Shown in pieces: positions 38,901 through 48,359 of a stretch of DNA of 64,000 bases. Origin of the DNA: Actinomyces sp. zg-332 (GTDB lineage Bacteria > Actinomycetota > Actinomycetes > Actinomycetales > Actinomycetaceae); assembly GCF_011751945.2 (NCBI RefSeq), contig NZ_CP064951.1:1240001-1304000 (forward strand), read 5' to 3'. Position numbers and translations under genes: made by a program. Position 1 is the stretch's first letter, and every line of letters starts with the position of its first letter. The notes below the pieces were generated by a model. The model had not been told where the DNA came from, did no database searches, and saw nothing but the letters and a program-made list of their open reading frames with translations.

Positions 38901-40723
38901 AGAAAACGATATGTTGTACTTCCGCTCTTTTTATATACAACTGTCGTATCTGCAGTAGAGAAAATCCTTGCTTGAGGACTTATTGCACCGACATTTAAAT
39001 AAGAATTTTCTTTGTTAGACAAATCTTTGCGCACTATAAGGTTTGCTGTATCCATATCAGGTTCCTTAGCAATCTTTATAGTAGCCTCAATTCCAGAAGT
39101 AATTTTCTGAGGAGTCGTATATTCTCCGTTATCCCATTTAGCTTTATCTTTATCATTTATAGCAACATAAGTGCAAATTCTACCAAACACGTTATCGAGC
39201 ATGAAAGGGTTATCGGATTCTAGCTCTAGTTTTACAAACTCTCGATTAGAATCAGTAACATCTACACGTGTATCCATTTGTATATTAGATGCAACTAATA
39301 CACGATCACCATTATCTTTTACACCATAAAGTTTAAAGTTAGCAGCATTAAAACGAGCCTTATGTTTTTCAAGCCACTCAGTTTTATCCCCTTTAACCTC
39401 ACTAGTAGCTGAATCAAAGTTGATTTTAAAACCAGTGTAATGTATACGTTCGTCATCTAATGTATCTGTAAGCTTATAAAGATTAGTAACAATACCATTT
39501 GTGCTATCGGTTGGAGAAGAACCATTATTATACGCTGAGAATCTTGATACATACTGCATATCAGAATACTCTTCATCAGTAACATAGTATTTATCATTTA
39601 CATAACTGTAAGCGTGGTTTTCTGAGTTTAACTCGTGACCAGTTTTATAAATATACATACCGCCATATTGTTGGAAAGTCTTAACCCCAACATCAAATAC
39701 AACATCCCTTGAAGGCAATTCACGTTCTGTTTCTAAACCAGAATCAACAATATACTTTGCATTAATAGTGTAAGTACCAAAAGGAGTGTTTTTAAATGTA
39801 ATAATAGGTTCTGCCTTATATCCTAATTTTTTATCGTTGCCATCTTTAACATAAACATCAGTTGTCTTAGGTTTTACAACTGTTTGAACAGCAGTACGAG
39901 TATTCTCATCATAAGTCCAACCAGGATTCTTTTCCGTATCAAAAGTAATACCTTCTGGTATCGTAATAATAGTCTTTATATTTTCAGGAGTAATATACCT
40001 AACACTACCTGTTGTTAAAGATGGTAAATCATAGTAAGAAATAGCGTTAAGTTTATTCTCGCGAGCATTATTACCTGTATCTTTTTGAGACGGGTCGGTT
40101 ACATAATATGAGAAGCTATATTTATTGGTATATGTATTCCTTGTAGCATGTGGAAATTTTAATATTGAATTATTATATTCAACTTCTTCTATTTTAGCAG
40201 TATAAGTCTTAGTCGTTGAATACAATACGTTTTTAGGATTGCTACTATTTCCATCTAAAATCTCAAATTTTACATCTACGGAGTCACCATTACGTGTAGG
40301 GGTTTCATTAAATTTAAAAGGAAATGGGAAAGTCAGACGATTACCACCGGATAATTCCTTAAACTTATAAGTAACATACCAGTTATTGCCATCTTGTGTG
40401 TGAGTAGTTTGATAAGCTTTTTGCGAATCAACAAACTGAGGTTTGTAAACTTTACCTCTAAGTTTTGGAACAGTAATTCTAGCCCAAGGTTCAGATAAAC
40501 TAGCTCCTTCACCCGATATATTAATATCAGCAGCAGCATTAATATTTTCATTTACCCAATACTCTGATCGGTCATTAGTCGAATTATCACCTTCGATATT
40601 GATAATTTTTATATCTACTTTTAAAGTGTCATTTTTAATATCGGCATAAGCTGGAGCAATATAAGTTATTACTCCTAAAGCCAATATCAGCAACACTGAT
40701 AATATTTTCCGCATAAAGCGCAT
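35978..40723 (-). CDS. Cna_B-repeat wall-anchored adhesin 3 (about 1581 residues)
   Basis: The shortest of the three paralogues. The signal peptide is almost identical to that of adhesin 2, and the N-terminal region has the DLDDDGDRDE loop near 731. An SdrD_B-like domain (FKDFNADGLIGDTDD) lies near 954, followed by the first Cna_B-like module. Only three modules with the Lys/Glu/Asn pattern follow (from ~1170), the second of the second class. A last divergent module (SVVVSVTDKVAGAPISGAL) lacks the Lys and Glu. It ends LVNTG, a hydrophobic helix and RKKQSE. The ATG at 40721-40723 is chosen over an upstream GTG because AGGGAG lies five bases before it. It follows adnB on the same strand and is probably the adhesin copy nearest to the original locus. 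Expression may vary through the ten-G run upstream. Confidence 0.93.
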   Translation of the reverse strand: MRFMRKILSVLLILALGVITYIAPAYADIKNDTLKVDIKIINIEGDNSTNDRSEYWVNENINAAADINISGEGASLSEPWARITVPKLRGKVYKPQFVDSQKAYQTTHTQDGNNWYVTYKFKELSGGNRLTFPFPFKFNETPTRNGDSVDVKFEILDGNSSNPKNVLYSTTKTYTAKIEEVEYNNSILKFPHATRNTYTNKYSFSYYVTDPSQKDTGNNARENKLNAISYYDLPSLTTGSVRYITPENIKTIITIPEGITFDTEKNPGWTYDENTRTAVQTVVKPKTTDVYVKDGNDKKLGYKAEPIITFKNTPFGTYTINAKYIVDSGLETERELPSRDVVFDVGVKTFQQYGGMYIYKTGHELNSENHAYSYVNDKYYVTDEEYSDMQYVSRFSAYNNGSSPTDSTNGIVTNLYKLTDTLDDERIHYTGFKINFDSATSEVKGDKTEWLEKHKARFNAANFKLYGVKDNGDRVLVASNIQMDTRVDVTDSNREFVKLELESDNPFMLDNVFGRICTYVAINDKDKAKWDNGEYTTPQKITSGIEATIKIAKEPDMDTANLIVRKDLSNKENSYLNVGAISPQARIFSTADTTVVYKKSGSTTYRFLEGSFGFGTWGPLNKLENVKYVTLLPPGVEYVRRASVAPSSLTPPAPTVIPNYKNTGKTAVITEMGDLDFEVLKTKTVNVRYELELTVHASKGNNEVVDYITYDNNALVKPLYASEGEADRLDLDDDGDRDEVFLARSSNINFIPPLELVVTKQVSNNKNNFSFSSGVDFGSEFFYRIRISNNTISDARIVDVLDVLPYVGDHVIVANDAGKYVNRGSVFATTLSNSVESVPENAEALELYDVFYQLTPQGADLESVRDGAWVSATDVPNGDFSTVKSIKLTLKPGKKIASNQEVGIIVPVRMPVDKSLTEKDFAYNTSAISTDRILFSEGNKTSVTPNKYSISGTYFKDFNADGLIGDTDDKVAGRQVELIDATTGNVATDIDGTPIPSVTTDENGKYSFTVYKQGEYIVRFAKENTETFTSVNNKKANNSNIETSADDHGDSYRINLTPLMSKATVNAGLLSDKRDVVISKVSSVAGENGIKPGLENVEFKLYSMADDSLVATTTTNEVGRAVFANIPFGEYKIVESRPLPGYEVLEPNGRVINLTNGDFPIQIFENAPIKGTVTVTKTDSDTNSPIANVVFALKQGDNEVATATTDAQGVVTFSNVKYGEYTLVEKTPLEGYVASTRTETVNIDSNGKSVVFADWKNTKIKGSVSVLKHDGDTNSPLAGVVFALMQNGQEVATATTGQDGVATFSSVVYGAYTVVEKSTLDSHVLNTETVYNADVRTDGENVFVNENDPLLNYEKKGTVTVTKTDSDTNEAISGVVFALKQGDKEIATATTGQDGVATFSNVKYGEYTLVEKTPKVGYVASTRTETVNIDTNGKSVAFADWTNTKVKGSVVVSVTDKVAGAPISGALVELREKETGKVVSRGKSDSAGKVIFADVPYGDYEVVQVASTDKYIFSTDPISVSITENGSVNKVFITNTLKVELKKVSRKRLVNTGVETSALYLMGIFGILGLALIVSRKKQSE
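36105..37216 (-). repeat. Cna_B-type module repeats in adhesin 3 (3 plus a divergent last module)
   Basis: Three units of about 273-285 bases plus the divergent membrane-proximal unit. They are close in sequence to units of the two longer paralogues, so this gene is a short-stalk version of the same design. Confidence 0.88.
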
Positions 40724-40734
40724 ATTCACTCCCT

Positions 40735-40795
40735 AAATATCCCCCCCCCCGCATAAATGCAATATTTTACATAACAGTAAACCAGAAAAAGTTCA
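40735..40795 (-). promoter_or_regulatory. Promoter/leader region of adhesin 3 with a poly-G(10) tract
   Basis: Positions 40741-40750 are ten C on the + strand, ten G in the direction of transcription. As at adhesin 2, two promoters can be drawn. TTGCAT (40757-40762) and ATATTT (40735-40740) are 16 bases apart with the run in the spacer. TGAACT (40790-40795) and TGTAAA (40766-40771) are 18 bases apart with the run in the leader. The tract and its position are shared with adhesin 2 although the flanks have diverged at many other sites. Confidence 0.6.
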
Positions 40796-41009
40796 CTCCA
40801 CAGCAAAGGGCATTTGTTTTGAATAAATAATGTTACGTAATGAACAAAACTTATTTATAACACATAAAAACTTTTCTTTAAAATTAAAGAAAGCCTGTAA
40901 ACATGAACTATATCACAAAACGGAACATCGCCCATAATGGAAATAGTAAACAATAAATCCTTGTGATAAAAACAACAAAATTGGATACTATTCCTATAAT
41001 TATTGGAAT

Positions 41010-44000
41010 TTATATACCCTGCACCAAAATTCGCTTCAAATACTCTAAATCAAATTCACCCTCAAAAATATCATCAAGATAAATGACTTCACTACTATCA
41101 ACATAAGCAAAACAAGCTTTAACTTGCGATAAATCAATATTATTATTACTAGCCCAAACCAACCTATATATACCTAGTTGTAACGCCAAAGATTTACGAG
41201 ACTCACTCTGAGGCACTTTACCAGTCTTCCAATCAACTACAATATACTGGCCATCTTTGTCCCTCAAAACAGCATCAATACGACAAATATAGTTCTCTAT
41301 AAGACTTTTACCTGAAGAATCCATATATAATACTGGATACTCATATTCTTCTTCCTGTTCAACAAATTCACATTCACTAACTAAGCTAAGGTTCAAAAAG
41401 TTAGTCTTCCACTTAGATAACTTAGTTTTTTCCTGACTCGACAAAGACGGACCTTCACCAGCTTCATCTAAAGTAAATAAAGCTTCATTATCCCATTGGC
41501 GAGACTGCACCCAATCATGAAAAATAGTGCCTAGTCTTGCAGCTTCAGACGGCAATTTAGGAAGTGGTCGTCTCAAATTTTTCAAATACATTTCTTCATC
41601 TTCTACGCGCTTTATCAGGCTTGTTGTCGCTAAACGGGTAGGTTTAGTTATGTTTAAAGCAAAACTATCCTTGTTTAATTCCATAAGCAATAGTTTTAAC
41701 TCATTAAAAACTTCTTCGTTGAACACATATTTATTAGCATAAAGACCATTTTGATAGTATTTACTGTCGAATGAATCAGAATCTACTTTATCTATACCTT
41801 TTAATAAAAATTCGGTTTCAAACTCTTCTAAGGATAAATCTTTATACTGTTTTAATAATTCATAGTTATTAGGGAACTGATATTTTTCCCAGTCAACATC
41901 TGCTAATACATTAATGTAATGTGTTTCAAAAATTTCATCTTTTATACGGTTATAATCTAGCTTAGGCCACAAAACTATAGGACTTCTATAGTAAATATTT
42001 TCTTGATTCACCTGAACATCTTTATAGTACTCAGGAGAGATAAACACTTCACCTTCATAATCATTCAAAGCAGTATAAACATATCTTGAAACAATCTTAC
42101 GTTTATCAACGACATTCGTAGCAAAATTATGTGCTGACAATACCAAAGTTTTCTTAGCTCTCGTAAACGCAACATAAGCTAAACGCAACTCTTCATTAAG
42201 TAAATGTTGCCCAATTTCCTTGCGATACTCATCAATATATTTAGTAGAAGTAGGCTCTTCTTTATAAGCATTCATATCAAAGGCTGGCAAATATTGAGCG
42301 TCATCACGCAGTTCATAAGGCAAATTACCTTTATCTGTGAGCCAACCTGAAGCTAAAACAAATTTTTCATAAGGATTTATAAAAGAATCACTGACTTTAA
42401 CGTACCTAGTGCCACCTTTAACACTAGGAAATTTACCTTCAATGAGTTCAGGAACTATAACGGTATCCCATTCAAGTCCTTTAGCTGCATGAATTGTAAG
42501 TATCTGTACCGTATCAGCAGTAGCTGGAGAAATAGTGGAAGATAAATTCTCACGCATCTTTTCAGTAGCGTCCAGCCATCCCAAGAATGAAGCTAATAAG
42601 GTATCACTACCATTGTGGACAAAGCCCGCACCTTCAGTGCGTTCAGCATCAAATTTTCTAGCCAGCTCGCAGAAAGTACGCAACGATAGATTCTCTTCGT
42701 CATTGTTTATATCTACTTCTGCTTGAATATCTAAACCTGTGATTCTTATAGCCTGTTTAACTTGTTCTTCAAGACTCAAATTTAAATTACGTCTAATCTT
42801 ATTAACACATTTACTTATATATTCTAGGCGACGCACTGCTTCAGCAGATATTCCCCTCGTGCTTTGGTCTACATTTTTATCTTCATTTTTATCAGACAAG
42901 CCATTAGAATTTTTACTGCTATCTTCACTAACACTTACAGTATTATTTGGTGCAAGTTTTTGTGGATACCAACCTGTTTGAGGTAAAATTTCTAAGCAAT
43001 CAGTAATATTTAAAGTTCGCCTATCTCCTGTAAGTTCAAAAGAAATATGTTTGGTCCATTCGTTGTATAAAAACATATCTCTAACACCAAAGTTCATCAT
43101 ATCAAATATGCGTAACAAATATTTATTGGCGGTATTGTCAACGCTAACCCTTAGAAAGGCTAGTAAATCTTGTATAACGTTTTGCATGAGTAAACCATCT
43201 AAACCAACTTTTTGTGATTTTATCCCCAGTTTAGAAAGTTCCTCTTGTATTTTTGTAAAAATAGATTTTCTACGACAAATAATAGCCACTTTTTCATCTG
43301 GTAACTTATTTTCATAAATATATCTAGCTATTATTTCGAAAGATTCCTGTAAATCTGTGCCTTGAGTCACAACTATTTGACCATCAGTTGTTTTTTCATG
43401 AGGCTGTAGCTTAGGCATATCAAAAGAATAATTTTCAGTCAGATCATACAAATCTTGACAAACAGTATTAGCGTAGTCAAGTATGTTCTTACTATTTCTC
43501 CAAGACACTGAAAGGGTCAAAAAACGAGTTTTAGCACTAGAAGAGCTAAACTTTTCATCAAAATTTTCAATAGCACCTATGCTTGCTCCACGCCAACCGT
43601 AAATAGCCTGTTTAGGATCACCCACAGCTATAACGTCATGCCCGTTGAAAATCTTAGATAATAAATTTATTTGAGAAGAAGAAGTATCTTGATACTCGTC
43701 TAATAATACAACCTTGTATCTATTCTTATACTCTTGCACAATTTCTGGACATCTGTCTATTATTTCTATAGCAAGCCTTAACTGGTCAGCAAAGTCCATT
43801 AAATTATTTTGTTTTTTATAATCTACATAAGCCTGAATTACAGGTAAAATACTAACTCTTGCCCTAAGAGAATCCGTTATTTCTGTTATTTTACTACTTA
43901 TCTTAAACTTATTTCTAGATTTAGCATTATCTTCTAGTTCCTTAGCAAAGCTAGTAATCTTTTCTTTAACAGTTTGTATCGACAAACCATGCTCACTAAT

Positions 44001-44537
44001 TTCTTGATATAACCTATAAGCATACTCAGGCATATCACTTTGTGAAACTTCTTCGTGTAAATCTTCTTGCCAATCTTGAACAATCCTGTAAAATATCTGC
44101 CAAACTTCACCATCAGTAATAAGCCTAGTCAAAGGAGAAATACCTATTTTATAACCATAATCCTGAACAATCATCAAAGCAAAAGCATTATAAGTTGAAG
44201 TTTTAGGAGTGTTATATTCTTCTTCAAAATAGCTAATTCTTTGCCCCATATTACGTCTAATTTTATTCAACCTAGCTTTTATACGTTGATCTAGTTCTTG
44301 AGTAGCTTTATTAGCAAAAGTGAGAGCCAAAATCTCATTAGGTTTAACTAAACCATTAGTAACCATATACACAATTTTTGAGGACATCACTTCAGTTTTT
44401 CCAGCCCCCGCTCCAGCTATTACTAGCACAGGAGAACCCAACGGAGCCTCAATAACCTTGGTTTGTTCGTCAGTGGGCTGATAATCCATTCCTAACAGTT
44501 TAGAAATATCTGCAGCTGAATATTTTATATCACTCAT
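41010..44537 (-). CDS. adnB: AdnB-type helicase-nuclease (UvrD-like motor with RecB-type nuclease)
   Basis: The lead motor of an AdnAB-type machine, which resects double-strand breaks in actinobacteria. About 1175 residues. Walker A AGAGAGKTE is at 41-49, motif II LLDEYQDTSSSQ near 280, motif III GDPKQAIYGWRGAS follows, motif V is TIHAAKGLEWD and motif VI is YVAFTRAKKT, so the motor looks intact. The C-terminal nuclease has RIDAVLRDKDGQ and VVDWKTGK (near 1088-1103), the PD-(D/E)XK residues, followed by the QLGIY motif. The ATG at 44535-44537 overlaps the end of adnA as ATGAGTGA, indicating translational coupling; a longer frame from TTG at 44555 is less likely. A decayed copy of its 3' end lies at 35686-35775. 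Confidence 0.92.
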   Translation of the reverse strand: MSDIKYSAADISKLLGMDYQPTDEQTKVIEAPLGSPVLVIAGAGAGKTEVMSSKIVYMVTNGLVKPNEILALTFANKATQELDQRIKARLNKIRRNMGQRISYFEEEYNTPKTSTYNAFALMIVQDYGYKIGISPLTRLITDGEVWQIFYRIVQDWQEDLHEEVSQSDMPEYAYRLYQEISEHGLSIQTVKEKITSFAKELEDNAKSRNKFKISSKITEITDSLRARVSILPVIQAYVDYKKQNNLMDFADQLRLAIEIIDRCPEIVQEYKNRYKVVLLDEYQDTSSSQINLLSKIFNGHDVIAVGDPKQAIYGWRGASIGAIENFDEKFSSSSAKTRFLTLSVSWRNSKNILDYANTVCQDLYDLTENYSFDMPKLQPHEKTTDGQIVVTQGTDLQESFEIIARYIYENKLPDEKVAIICRRKSIFTKIQEELSKLGIKSQKVGLDGLLMQNVIQDLLAFLRVSVDNTANKYLLRIFDMMNFGVRDMFLYNEWTKHISFELTGDRRTLNITDCLEILPQTGWYPQKLAPNNTVSVSEDSSKNSNGLSDKNEDKNVDQSTRGISAEAVRRLEYISKCVNKIRRNLNLSLEEQVKQAIRITGLDIQAEVDINNDEENLSLRTFCELARKFDAERTEGAGFVHNGSDTLLASFLGWLDATEKMRENLSSTISPATADTVQILTIHAAKGLEWDTVIVPELIEGKFPSVKGGTRYVKVSDSFINPYEKFVLASGWLTDKGNLPYELRDDAQYLPAFDMNAYKEEPTSTKYIDEYRKEIGQHLLNEELRLAYVAFTRAKKTLVLSAHNFATNVVDKRKIVSRYVYTALNDYEGEVFISPEYYKDVQVNQENIYYRSPIVLWPKLDYNRIKDEIFETHYINVLADVDWEKYQFPNNYELLKQYKDLSLEEFETEFLLKGIDKVDSDSFDSKYYQNGLYANKYVFNEEVFNELKLLLMELNKDSFALNITKPTRLATTSLIKRVEDEEMYLKNLRRPLPKLPSEAARLGTIFHDWVQSRQWDNEALFTLDEAGEGPSLSSQEKTKLSKWKTNFLNLSLVSECEFVEQEEEYEYPVLYMDSSGKSLIENYICRIDAVLRDKDGQYIVVDWKTGKVPQSESRKSLALQLGIYRLVWASNNNIDLSQVKACFAYVDSSEVIYLDDIFEGEFDLEYLKRILVQGI

Positions 44538-47500
44538 CGTCAGCACCACTTTCAAAAATTATTTCACAAGTTCTACACTTTAAACCTGATTTATCGTGAA
44601 GTAAAATAGGTGACTTATGCGCTGCAAATGACTCTTGCAATATTTCTTCAAGCTTGAAATAAAAAAACGTATTCGAACCTTTTTCTTTCAACTCGGATTT
44701 TATTTTGGAAGAATTCTTACGCATTTGTTCGTAAGTTTCACCCAAGTAAGAGTCTTGCAAAGCCTGTCTATAGCTATCAAAGTCAATTTTTCCTTGAATA
44801 GGTAAAGTTTTTCCTGTGCCTAGTGGAATAATTCTCGCCCCTAGAGTTTCTTCAGAGTTTTTCTTATCAGAGTTGAATAACATTTGATAAACACCAAGCT
44901 GAGTGTGTTCAACTACTTTTTCCTTGGTCAAGTTACTTTTACCAGTCTTAATATCGCTTATAATTACTTTTCCATCTTCAACATGTTCAATCCTGTCAAC
45001 CCTACCCCAAATGTTAAATTCTTTATTACCGTCACTTGTGGTGAGTTTACCTGAAATAACTTTTTCTGTTTCAACCTTTTCAGGATGTAGTTTTATGTAC
45101 TCAATATATCTATCAATCATGTTGTTCATATCTCGAACAATTTTGCGGTTAAAATGAGTATCCGGTAAGCCGAGTTTTTCAATCTCAGTATCTAAACTCT
45201 GCCTTATTTTAGTCTCTAAATTATTTCCATTTTCGTCAGTTATGTTTGGATATTTTTCAGCAATACCATGGATTATATTACCAGTTAGTTGTACCTGAAT
45301 AATCGGAGAAGCAGCGCCACCTTTACTTTCTAAAACCCAATTCATCTGACAAGCATGTATGCCATCTAAATGTGATGGAGAAAGGTATATTTCTTCATCA
45401 TCCAATACAATCGGCTGGAAGTTAGTAATTGGTAATTGGCGATACCAGTTTTCGTAATCTGTACCCTCGATATTGTTAGAACGTAACACGTTTAATACTT
45501 TAGCAACTGTATTTATGTCATTGGATTGTAGTTCTTCTTCCAAATTATCTAGATTTTTCAGTTTTTCCCTAAACGTTTTTTCTTCTTTTAATAACTGTTT
45601 AGGATACGGTACTGCCTGATTTTTTAAATACTGATTTAGCAGTCTTCTAACGTTTACAACATGGGATTTCAAGTCAAAAGTATCAATCGCTTTCTCACAC
45701 TTAAAAGATTCTTCTGTATCATCAGTATATATATCTCTATCTAAAACGTTATTAATCATTCTGATAAAAATAGATGGACTTGTTTCTTCATTATCAATAG
45801 TAGTGAAAAGCAAGTTTTGAGTAGATCTGCTAATTGAGTGTAAAAGTAGCTTCAACTGTGTTTGCCAACTATCTTTGTTAATAATTTCAGCTTGTAAAAC
45901 CGGTGATACAGATTCTAGCTCTTCAAAAGTCATTTCTTTATCAAATATTTGAGATAACAAATTCTTTTCATAAACGTAATCAGCCATACTTCTAAGTGGC
46001 CATTTATTCTTTTCAAGTCCCTTTATCACTAAGTTTTTATAAGTAATTCCTGCAGTTTCCTTAGGAGTCAAAACTCTAACCCCAGCAGGTCTTATTCCAA
46101 GCCTAGCAACTGTATCTGTCTCTATTTCTTCAGCTAGTTTTTCGTAACAAAAACCTGTAATTGTGCCTCTTTGATGACGTGCAGTCCACCAAGAAGCTTG
46201 ATCAAATAAAGCTATTAAATCGTCAAGGTTTTCATCTAATTCTTCATACCCATTTTCTTCTTTGAGTACTTGGTTACACCAAAAAACATCTTTTTTAGAT
46301 TCAGACCATACTGCCCATAATATTCTTTCAACGTTATATTGGCTTTCAGAAAGTACCTGTAAAGTACTCACTATTATTTTTCGTAAAATCTCAAGCTGTT
46401 CACTCAAACGTCTATTCAAGTAATTCTTATTTTCTTCACAAAATTCTTGAATATCGTTGCTAAAAATTAAATCCACAAAAGTAGGTATGTAATCCTGAGC
46501 AGACGCATTAGTAATATCAGCATTCTCCCTAGTGCTCATATTTTTATCTGAAACAGTTTCTATACTGTTTTCTGCACCACTGTCACTTTCAATACCAGAT
46601 GTAGCGCTTTGTCTAGATTTTTCAGAATCAACCGCTACATTATTCTCGGCACTATCTTTAATCTTTTTACTTAGCAATAACAAATCTATTCTTTTTATGG
46701 TTTGTAAATCTATATCGACCAAAGAACTATTTGCTATTTTAAAGACACTCTGTTCATAGATAGGGTTAGACTTTATCAGTTGTATAACATTTTCACAAAA
46801 AATGGGGTCCAATAAAAACTGTTTTTCTTTTGCAATATTTTTATTAGTTTTTAATACAATCTGCTTGATATTGTTACGTTTCAAAAGCGTGCTTAACTCA
46901 CTAATGAAAATACAAGTTTCTAAAATAACTCTAATTAGTGGTGATTTACTTAAAATTTTACTTTCATAAGTATTTTCACATCTTACACCATATTCATGTA
47001 GCAAGGTTTGAGTAAATTTTTTTTCCTGTCTACTCGGTACAATTACAGCTATATCTTTTAAAGAAACCTTATCTATAATATTTTTTTCACGTATCCATCT
47101 GGCAATATATTTATGCTCATTGTATATGTTATCAAAAATTTTAATATCAGCACTGTTATCAGAAATAGGTATTCCCTCTTGTAAGTCTTTATCTAACTCT
47201 TTCTGAGAATATATATCTACAACTTTTGTTTCTTTATATGGCAAAGAAGTTCTAGTAGTTATTTGTGAGGCAATATATTTTTGTAACTGACTTATCTTAT
47301 CCGAAGGAATGTACTGTTCATCTAAAATTTCAGTTTTTACATCTAGTTCTTTAGCCAAATCGAATATTTGCTTAGAAACATTTATACTACTGGAACGCAC
47401 TGTCTGATCAGGTGAGACAGTAAGTATTACTTGCACTCCTAAACCATACAAAGTCCTAATCAAATCAAAAGTTGATTGAGTATAATCTTGTAAATTTTCA

Positions 47501-48225
47501 ACTATTATACACTTCGGCAAAGGCAAATCAGCATACACTTGATTTTCGTGTTTTTTACTGTCCCAATTTTTAAGCAAATAGCTTGCATAATGCTGTATTC
47601 TGTTAGCTGATACTATCCTGCCTTGAGTTCTAGTTTTTGACTCTTTATCAATCCTATGTTCAATTTCTTCTAAAATAACTCCGAGCGCATACCAATTAGG
47701 CTTATTTACTTTCTGAGCTATATTTTTAAGTAGTTCTGGTTTTATATCATAGTCCTCACAAAGCTCTACAGCATCTACAGTTAGCCTTAAAAATTCTTCA
47801 GTAGATATAAAATCTGTATGCAAATTCTCAGCTATCTCATCATATTTACTATTAATGACTTCTTTTACAAGAATATTTTGTTTGGCAAGAGAAGTTACTT
47901 CAGGATCGGGAATAGGATCTTTACGTTTGTTATGCCATACTTGACTAATATGCAAAGCATAAGAAGAAGGGGTCCTGACTTTTTGACCTTTTGTAGCACT
48001 AGTAACGCTTGTAGTTAGGATGTTTTCTATTTGTTTTACCTGAGAATTCGTTGGAGCTAAAATGAGACAGTCATCAGATGTAAAAGACTCTTTTATCTTA
48101 AAAGCAAAAATTTGAGTCGCTAAAGTAGTTTTGCCAGTCAAAGGCTGACCAATTACAAGAAAACTTTCACCTTTCATACAAGCATCATATATGGCTTGTT
48201 GTTTACAATTTAATCTAACTGTCAT
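44530..48225 (-). CDS. adnA: AdnA-type helicase-nuclease with degenerate motor
   Basis: The partner of AdnB, 1231 residues. Walker A GQPLTGKT is at 26-33. Motif II, normally DExQD, is ENLQD in IIVENLQDYT, and no clear motif VI (VAxTRA) is seen, so the motor looks degenerate, in keeping with AdnA being the minor motor in mycobacteria. The C-terminal nuclease keeps RVDRIEHVEDGK and ISDIKTGK (near 1077-1092) and QLGVYQ. Cysteines at HAC (~958) and CRTC (~1218-1221) match three of the four ligands of the iron-sulfur staple of AddB-like nucleases. The protein ends ten residues later with no fourth Cys. adnB follows with an eight-base overlap. DUF3107 lies divergently upstream. Confidence 0.9.
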   Translation of the reverse strand: MTVRLNCKQQAIYDACMKGESFLVIGQPLTGKTTLATQIFAFKIKESFTSDDCLILAPTNSQVKQIENILTTSVTSATKGQKVRTPSSYALHISQVWHNKRKDPIPDPEVTSLAKQNILVKEVINSKYDEIAENLHTDFISTEEFLRLTVDAVELCEDYDIKPELLKNIAQKVNKPNWYALGVILEEIEHRIDKESKTRTQGRIVSANRIQHYASYLLKNWDSKKHENQVYADLPLPKCIIVENLQDYTQSTFDLIRTLYGLGVQVILTVSPDQTVRSSSINVSKQIFDLAKELDVKTEILDEQYIPSDKISQLQKYIASQITTRTSLPYKETKVVDIYSQKELDKDLQEGIPISDNSADIKIFDNIYNEHKYIARWIREKNIIDKVSLKDIAVIVPSRQEKKFTQTLLHEYGVRCENTYESKILSKSPLIRVILETCIFISELSTLLKRNNIKQIVLKTNKNIAKEKQFLLDPIFCENVIQLIKSNPIYEQSVFKIANSSLVDIDLQTIKRIDLLLLSKKIKDSAENNVAVDSEKSRQSATSGIESDSGAENSIETVSDKNMSTRENADITNASAQDYIPTFVDLIFSNDIQEFCEENKNYLNRRLSEQLEILRKIIVSTLQVLSESQYNVERILWAVWSESKKDVFWCNQVLKEENGYEELDENLDDLIALFDQASWWTARHQRGTITGFCYEKLAEEIETDTVARLGIRPAGVRVLTPKETAGITYKNLVIKGLEKNKWPLRSMADYVYEKNLLSQIFDKEMTFEELESVSPVLQAEIINKDSWQTQLKLLLHSISRSTQNLLFTTIDNEETSPSIFIRMINNVLDRDIYTDDTEESFKCEKAIDTFDLKSHVVNVRRLLNQYLKNQAVPYPKQLLKEEKTFREKLKNLDNLEEELQSNDINTVAKVLNVLRSNNIEGTDYENWYRQLPITNFQPIVLDDEEIYLSPSHLDGIHACQMNWVLESKGGAASPIIQVQLTGNIIHGIAEKYPNITDENGNNLETKIRQSLDTEIEKLGLPDTHFNRKIVRDMNNMIDRYIEYIKLHPEKVETEKVISGKLTTSDGNKEFNIWGRVDRIEHVEDGKVIISDIKTGKSNLTKEKVVEHTQLGVYQMLFNSDKKNSEETLGARIIPLGTGKTLPIQGKIDFDSYRQALQDSYLGETYEQMRKNSSKIKSELKEKGSNTFFYFKLEEILQESFAAHKSPILLHDKSGLKCRTCEIIFESGADDE

Positions 48226-48359
48226 TTTACCTCCACCATAATAATTTTAGCTTATTTTTTAAATTTCACTGCTAGAGTAAAAGTAGTTATTGAAGAATTT
48301 TTGCACCAGAATTTGATAAAATAATTGCGTCATACTTGGAAATATTATTTGGAGGAAAA

